Of a stretch of DNA of 64,000 nt, positions 59,830-64,000 are shown in pieces. The notes below the pieces were generated by a model that was not told where the DNA came from, made no database searches, and saw nothing but the letters and a program-made list of their open reading frames with translations. Position 1 is the first letter of the stretch. The number at the start of each line of letters is the position of its first letter. Source of the DNA: Metapseudomonas otitidis (GTDB lineage Bacteria > Pseudomonadota > Gammaproteobacteria > Pseudomonadales > Pseudomonadaceae); NCBI RefSeq assembly GCF_900111835.1, contig NZ_FOJP01000015.1:1-64000 (forward strand), read 5' to 3'. The translations under genes and the position numbers were made by a program.

Positions 59830-61317
59830 CTATTCCCGTACCTCGTCTTCATCCCCCCACGCCGCTGCCTGCTCCAGCAGGTCGGGGGCGAGGCTCTTGC
59901 TGGCGCGGGCGCCCAGCAGCTTGAGGTTCTCGGCGCGGGAGATGAGGTTGCCGCGCCCGTCCACCAGCTTGTTGCGGGCGGCGGCGTAGGCCTTGTCCAG
60001 CTGCTGCAGGCGGCTGCCCATCTCGTCCAGGTCCTGGATGAAGGCAACGAACTTGTCGTACAGCGCCCCGGCACGCTCGGCGATCTCGCGGGCGTTCTGG
60101 GTCTGCCGCTCCTGGCGCCAGAGGCTGTCGATCACCCGCAGGGTGGCCAGCAGGGTGGTGGGGCTGACGATGACGATGTGCTGGTCGAAGGCTTCCTGGA
60201 ACAGGCCGGGGTCGGCCTGCACGGCAGCGGCGAAGGCGGCTTCGATGGGCACGAAGAGCAGCACGAAGTCCAGGCTGTGGAGCCCTTCCAGGCGCTGGTA
60301 GTCCTTCACCGAGAGGCCCTTGAGGTGACCCCGCAGGGAGCCGACGTGGGCCTTGAGGGCCTGGAGGCGGGCGTTCTCGTCCTCGGCGGCGAGGTAGCTC
60401 TGGTAGGCGGTGAGGCTGACCTTGGCGTCCACCACCACCTGCTTGTCGCCGGGCAGCTGGATCAGCACGTCTGGCTGGTAGCGCTGGCCGTCGGGGCTGT
60501 TGAGGCTGACCTGGGTGCGGTACTCACGGCCCTTCTCCAGGCCGGCGTGCTCCAGCACCCGCTCCAGCACCAGTTCGCCCCAGTTGCCCTGGGTCTTCTG
60601 GCCCTTGAGAGCGCGGGTGAGGTTGGTGGCTTCGTCGCCCAGGCGCTGGTTGAGCTGTTGCAGGCGCTCCAGTTCGCGGCCGAGGGAGAAACGCTCGCGC
60701 GCCTCTTGTTGATAACTCTCCTCGACGCGCTTCTCGAAGGCCTGGATGCGCTCCTTGAGCGGGTCGAGCAACTGGCCGAGGCGCTGCTGGCTGGTTTCGG
60801 CGAAGCGCTGCTCGCGCTCGTCGAAGATGCGCCCGGCCAGTTCGGCGAACTGGGCACGCAGGTCGTCACGGGCGGCCTGCAGGTCGGCCAGGCGCTGGGC
60901 GTGGGCCTCCTGCTGCTCGCGCAGTTCGGCGGCCAGGGCGGCGCGCTCGCTGTCGAGGCGGCGCAGCTCGGCGTCCTTGCTGGCGCGTTCGTCGTTCCAG
61001 CCGGCGACGGCTTCACGGGCGGCGCGGCGCTCCACGGCCAGCAGTTCGGACTCGCGGCGCAGAGCGGCCAGCTCGGCCTGCTGGTCGGCGTTGAACTGGT
61101 TCAGTTCGCGCACTTCCGCCCGGCAGTCCTCCAACTGGGCGGCGAGGCCGTCCTGGGCCAGTTGGGCAGTGGCCAGGCGCTCGTCCAGCACCAGGCGCTC
61201 GGCCTCCAGAACGGTGACCCGGCGTTGCTGGCGCCAGGCCAGGCCGAGCAACGGCGCGGCGGCCAGCAGCAGGCCAAGCAGCAGGCCAAGCAGCAGGTTG
61301 GGCAGATCGAGTGGCAT
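59830..61317 (-). CDS. rmuC: RmuC-family DNA recombination protein
   Basis: 495 residues. N-terminal TM helix (LLLGLLLGLLLAAAPLLGLA), a long coiled coil (about 30-240, with repeated Ala, Glu, Gln, Arg), then the RmuC nuclease-like domain at about 255-455 (GNWGELVLERVLEHAGLEKG, QPDVLIQLPGDKQVVVDAKV, FVLLFVPIEAAFAAAVQADP). It limits sequence inversions at short inverted repeats in E. coli. Monocistronic here; 53 bp downstream of the Sel1-like gene. Confidence 0.94.
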   Translation of the reverse strand: MPLDLPNLLLGLLLGLLLAAAPLLGLAWRQQRRVTVLEAERLVLDERLATAQLAQDGLAAQLEDCRAEVRELNQFNADQQAELAALRRESELLAVERRAAREAVAGWNDERASKDAELRRLDSERAALAAELREQQEAHAQRLADLQAARDDLRAQFAELAGRIFDEREQRFAETSQQRLGQLLDPLKERIQAFEKRVEESYQQEARERFSLGRELERLQQLNQRLGDEATNLTRALKGQKTQGNWGELVLERVLEHAGLEKGREYRTQVSLNSPDGQRYQPDVLIQLPGDKQVVVDAKVSLTAYQSYLAAEDENARLQALKAHVGSLRGHLKGLSVKDYQRLEGLHSLDFVLLFVPIEAAFAAAVQADPGLFQEAFDQHIVIVSPTTLLATLRVIDSLWRQERQTQNAREIAERAGALYDKFVAFIQDLDEMGSRLQQLDKAYAAARNKLVDGRGNLISRAENLKLLGARASKSLAPDLLEQAAAWGDEDEVRE

Positions 61318-61369
61318 GGAGGGCTCCGCGGCAGGGTGCCGGGCAGTATACCCAGCGCCCTGGGGGCGG

Positions 61370-61783
61370 TCAGGCCTGGGGCAGGCGGGTCAGCAGGCGG
61401 CTGGCCTCGTGGGAACCCTGGGCGGCGGCCTGTTCCAGCCAGTGGCGGGCCTGCTGCAGTTCCTGGGTACGCGGCTGGGTATAAAGACGCCCCAGTTCGA
61501 GCTGGGCGCGGCGGTCGCCGGCACGGGCGGCCTGGCGCAGCAGGTCGAGGCCGATGCGGCGGTCGCGGGTATTGCCACAGTCCCGGCAGAGCATCTGCCC
61601 AAGGCGGCTCTGGGCGGCGACCACGCCCTGGCGGGCGGGCTGCTTGAGCAGGCGGCCGGCGATGCGCTTGACGCTGTCGGCCTGGCTCAGGCGCGGGCTG
61701 TCCAGCAGCCACAGGGCGACGCGCAACGGCAGGCGTTGGTCATCGGTGCGGGAAGGGTCGATGGCGGGGGTGCGAAACTTCAT
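61370..61783 (-). CDS. Sel1/tetratricopeptide-like small protein
   Basis: 137 residues. Two Sel1-like repeats are visible in the second half (AAQSRLGQMLCRDCGNTRD, GLDLLRQAARAGDRRAQLEL and LEQAAAQGSHEASRLL). The first 60 residues (RLPLRVALWLLDSPRLSQAD) look like a further helical repeat. Two Cys in the loop CRDCGN. The ATG at 61783 is used since the frame before it has no family features. Same strand as rmuC. Sel1 proteins usually mediate protein binding; partner unknown. Confidence 0.78.
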   Translation of the reverse strand: MKFRTPAIDPSRTDDQRLPLRVALWLLDSPRLSQADSVKRIAGRLLKQPARQGVVAAQSRLGQMLCRDCGNTRDRRIGLDLLRQAARAGDRRAQLELGRLYTQPRTQELQQARHWLEQAAAQGSHEASRLLTRLPQA

Positions 61784-62170
61784 TGAAAGGCAGGGGAAGC
61801 CGAGAAGGCGCGCCACTCTACTCCTTTTTTTCCACAGGTAAAGACTTGCCAATATCCACAGGCGGCGTTCTAGAGGGCCGCCTTGGGACAATCCACAGAA
61901 GCTGTGGATAACTTTGTGAAAAACGTGCTCACACTTCTCCCGGGGCCCGATGGAACGGGCCTTACAGACAGATTGGCGATTTTTTCACCAGTGGAAAAAG
62001 TCCTTATTTTTCATCGTTTTAGATTGACAAGACGAAGAATCAAATGGTTACGCGCGTTTGTGACTGCGAAATGACAGGGTGCTTCGCGAGTGTGCACAAC
62101 TGCGTTCACGCCCCCGCGCGAACGCCCTGTTTCAGGGCGTTTGGCGGGAGGTGACAGGGCCCGTTCCGGG
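61784..62170. promoter_or_regulatory. AT-rich gene-free region with a cluster of DnaA-box-like sites
   Basis: 387 bp without a supported gene. At 61828-61911 are four 9-mers close to the DnaA box TTATCCACA: TTTTCCACA (61828), ATATCCACA (61852), CAATCCACA (61889) and, on the other strand, a perfect TGTGGATAA (61903-61911). An AT-rich stretch (61978-62050) and a hairpin GGCCCG/CGGGCC follow. A 63-codon frame at 61883-62074 is probably accidental. Confidence 0.55.
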
Positions 62171-62926
62171 TCACGCCGGCTGGGGGATGACGCCGTCCAC
62201 CAGGAAGGCTTCGCGGCGGAACAGACGGGGCTGGTCCGGCGCCTGGGCGTGCTTGTAGGCGACGTAGTCGGCGGTGGTTTCGCAGAACCAGGGGGTGAGG
62301 TTGCGCGGGCGCCGTTCGGTGAAGGCGTCGGGGGTGAACAGGGCGATGTTCAGCCCCTGCTGCGGGCAGCGGGCGGAGCGGTATTCGAAGGCTTCGACCC
62401 CGGCGGCACGCATGGCCGCCCCCAGGGCCTGGGTGGCACGGTAGTCGCGGCGATCGAGCAGCGCCGGGTAGGCATCGAACGGCGGGTTCTGCAGGCTCAC
62501 GCCGCGCTCCACCTGGAAGCGCGCCTCGAAGGAGGCGTGCTCCGAGAGGATGCGTCCGCTGGGCGGTGGGGTGGCCATGCCGCTCCACAGCACGAAGCGG
62601 TAGAAAGCGCCTTCGGCCATGGCCGTCTCCAGGCGCGCGGCGGCGTAGAACAGGCTGGGCTCGTGCACCGTGCCGAAGCGCGAGCCCCAGCGCAGCGGCG
62701 GGTAGCGGAACGGGGTCTTGAGCAGGTAGTGCAGCGGCTCGGCGCTGCGCGGCAGGGGCGGTTTGCTGGTCTCGATGAGTTCTTCCAACAGGGCCTGTTC
62801 GGCGAGGTTGTCCACCAGTTGCAGGGTCGCCACCTGTTCCTGGCTCTCCACCAGGCGCACCACGCGCCCGCGCAGGGGGGCGATGTGGCGTTCGCCGTCG
62901 CATGCGCTCCAGATGTCCATTTCCAT
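62171..62926 (-). CDS. RES-domain toxin (NAD+ phosphorylase type)
   Basis: 251 residues. RES domain around residues 65-215: RYPPLRWGSRFGTVHEPSLF with the conserved Arg/Gly-x-Arg-Phe and Glu, YAAARLETAMAEGAFYRFVL, and AFEYRSARCPQQGLNIALFT. RES toxins deplete NAD+ with phosphate. The preceding Xre/DUF2384-like antitoxin lies 12 bp upstream, giving the standard Xre-RES order. The first 60 residues are an extension of the usual domain. Confidence 0.88.
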   Translation of the reverse strand: MEMDIWSACDGERHIAPLRGRVVRLVESQEQVATLQLVDNLAEQALLEELIETSKPPLPRSAEPLHYLLKTPFRYPPLRWGSRFGTVHEPSLFYAAARLETAMAEGAFYRFVLWSGMATPPPSGRILSEHASFEARFQVERGVSLQNPPFDAYPALLDRRDYRATQALGAAMRAAGVEAFEYRSARCPQQGLNIALFTPDAFTERRPRNLTPWFCETTADYVAYKHAQAPDQPRLFRREAFLVDGVIPQPA

Positions 62927-62938
62927 GCGCTCGAACCC

Positions 62939-63310
62939 TCAGACCTTGCCGCGAATGGCGTCGAGGTACTCCACCACCCGCACCAGCCCCTGCACCTGCC
63001 CCATCAGCTCCAGGGGCACGCCGCCGAGGTGACGGTTCTCGGTGCGCAGGAAGTGACGCATGTCCTCGAGGTTGCCGCCGAACAGCGCGAACAGCGCGCG
63101 GTAGATGCGGATCACCAGCAGCGCCAGTTCACCGGTCTTGCTCTGCGGGCGGATGCTGCCGGCGTCGGCCCAGCGGGTGACGACGGTGCGGTGGACGCCG
63201 ACGATGTCGGCCAGTTGCTGGCGGGTCAGCCCCAGTTGCTCGCGGGTGTTGAGCAGGGCCTTGGCCAGGACGGCGTCGGGATCGAGGTGGGGGCGGGTCA
63301 GCGCGCTCAT
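62939..63310 (-). CDS. Xre/MbcA/ParS-type antitoxin
   Basis: 123 residues. Helix-turn-helix LGLTRQQLADIVGVHRTVVT at about 27-46, followed by the DUF2384-like C-terminal region (LALLVIRIYRALFALFGGNL, then MRHFLRTENRHLGGVPLELM) that wraps the RES toxin. GGAGGA precedes the ATG at 63310; a much longer open frame upstream is rejected because it crosses the promoter. The product should repress its own operon through the direct repeats at 63331. Confidence 0.88.
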   Translation of the reverse strand: MSALTRPHLDPDAVLAKALLNTREQLGLTRQQLADIVGVHRTVVTRWADAGSIRPQSKTGELALLVIRIYRALFALFGGNLEDMRHFLRTENRHLGGVPLELMGQVQGLVRVVEYLDAIRGKV

Positions 63311-63330
63311 GGTCTTCCTCCGTGCGTTGG

Positions 63331-63350
63331 CATCAATATATATCATCAAT
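63331..63350 (-). promoter_or_regulatory. Direct repeats in the antitoxin promoter
   Basis: CATCAAT at 63331-63337 and again at 63344-63350, 13 bp apart, in an AT-rich block 20 bp upstream of the antitoxin start. Likely autoregulatory operator, overlapping the -10 region. Confidence 0.55.
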
Positions 63351-63442
63351 GCTGCTTTATCACACACGGAGACTCCCTGCGGGCGCATCGACAGCCACGC
63401 GCCAGGACGTAGAATGGCCCACCCACGCGAACCGGACCGACC

Positions 63443-63925
63443 ATGGACAAAGCCCACCTGCTCCGCCTCATCCTCGACCGCCTGGCCGACGACCTGCAGC
63501 TGCTGCAGCGGGCGGCACAGACCGCCTACGAGACGGCGACCCACGAGGAGAACATCGCCGAGAACAAGTACGACACCCTCGGCCTGGAGGCGTCCTACCT
63601 GGCCACCGGGCAGGCCCGCCGCGCTGCGGAGATCCGCCAGGCGGTAGGCCTGTACGAGGCGCTGGTGCTGCGGCCCTACGACCCGGAGCGCGGCATCGCC
63701 CTGGGTGCGCTGGTGTGCCTGGGTGATGAACAGGGCGGCGAGCGCTGGCTGTTCCTCGGCCCGGAGGCGGCCGGCCTGCTGGTCCAGGCCGAGGGTGCCG
63801 AGGTGACGGTGATCACCCCGCGCGCGCCCCTGGGCCAGGCCCTGCTGGGCAAGCGCGAGGGTGACGAAGTGGTGGTCGCCCCTGCGGGCGTGCCCCAGGT
63901 GTACGAGGTGCTGCAGGTGGCCTGA
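63443..63925 (+). CDS. GreA/GreB-like transcription elongation factor family protein
   Basis: 160 residues. Residues 1-about 75 form a helical hairpin (LILDRLADDLQLLQRAAQTA, ENIAENKYDTLGLEASYL) and residues about 85-158 the FKBP-like GreA/B C-terminal domain (LVCLGDEQGGERWLFLGPEA, TPRAPLGQALLGKREGDEVV). The tip acidic pair of true Gre factors lies in the D-T/E-N-I-A-E-N region here, so cleavage activity is uncertain; it may be a Gre-like RNA polymerase secondary-channel protein. Two alternative starts in the frame were not preferred. Confidence 0.82.
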   Translation: MDKAHLLRLILDRLADDLQLLQRAAQTAYETATHEENIAENKYDTLGLEASYLATGQARRAAEIRQAVGLYEALVLRPYDPERGIALGALVCLGDEQGGERWLFLGPEAAGLLVQAEGAEVTVITPRAPLGQALLGKREGDEVVVAPAGVPQVYEVLQVA

Positions 63926-63961
63926 GCGGCTAGCCTTGCCCCCATCCAGAAGGAGACCGAC

Positions 63962-64000
63962 ATGACCCGCCGTACCCGCCCGCCCCTGCGTATCGCCTAT
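63962..64000 (+). CDS. Start of an unidentified gene, cut by window edge
   Basis: ATG at 63962 preceded by AAGGAGA, an excellent ribosome site, 36 bp after the Gre-like gene. Only 13 codons (Met-Thr-Arg-Arg-Thr-Arg-Pro...) are in the window; the product cannot be identified. Confidence 0.5.
   Translation, partial: MTRRTRPPLRIAY

Overview
The window is high-GC gammaproteobacterial chromosome and almost certainly comes from Pseudomonas in the broad P. aeruginosa / P. resinovorans sense. The evidence is a near-perfect AmrZ homologue, the phhR-phhABC phenylalanine hydroxylase locus, MgtE, RmuC, ArfB, an OpgC-family membrane protein, and a contractile-tail bacteriocin (tailocin) cluster under an S24-type repressor. 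No tRNA, rRNA, CRISPR array, insertion sequence or integrase was seen.

Layout. 1-7011 is core-like sequence: the N-terminal half of a fused indolepyruvate ferredoxin oxidoreductase with a divergent Lrp/AsnC regulator, a small operon of three tiny membrane proteins behind a strong sigma-54 promoter, phnN, amrZ, mgtE, and a DUF4124 protein. 7119-24816 is a headless phage-tail cluster. It has a full set of sheath, tube, tape measure, baseplate, spike, two tail-fibre/chaperone cassettes, holins and an endolysin/Rz/Rz1 module, plus a repressor and a second regulator. It has no capsid, portal, terminase, integrase or replication gene, so it reads as an R-type-like tailocin. 25051-29404 is the phenylalanine catabolic locus phhR / phhA-phhB-phhC. 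29444-31589 carries arfB and a chemoreceptor.

31670-52573 is the most unusual part: a run of minus-strand genes, many overlapping by 4 bp. In transcription order they are a periplasmic adaptor, a GAF-domain membrane adaptor, an M50 zinc metalloprotease fused to an HlyD-like adaptor, an aspartyl/asparaginyl beta-hydroxylase-like enzyme, a sulfotransferase, a GNAT acetyltransferase, a DUF6916-like protein, a phage-collar-like protein, a second sulfotransferase, a 2,762-residue LEPR/DUF4347 surface protein, and a TolC-like outer-membrane lipoprotein. Two further uncharacterised genes follow, one built of 53-residue repeats. This looks like a dedicated export and modification system for a giant surface protein that has no ABC ATPase of its own. 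It is the best candidate here for an undescribed system.

52671-64000 returns to ordinary genes: aldo/keto reductase, isochorismatase-like hydrolase, OpgC-like protein, methyltransferase, an atypical class A penicillin-binding protein, a gene-free region resembling repetitive Pseudomonas intergenic sequence, rmuC, a Sel1-like protein, a cluster of DnaA-box-like sites, a Xre/RES toxin-antitoxin pair, a GreA/GreB-like protein, and the first codons of another gene.

All names rest on motif and family recognition by eye; no database search was possible.
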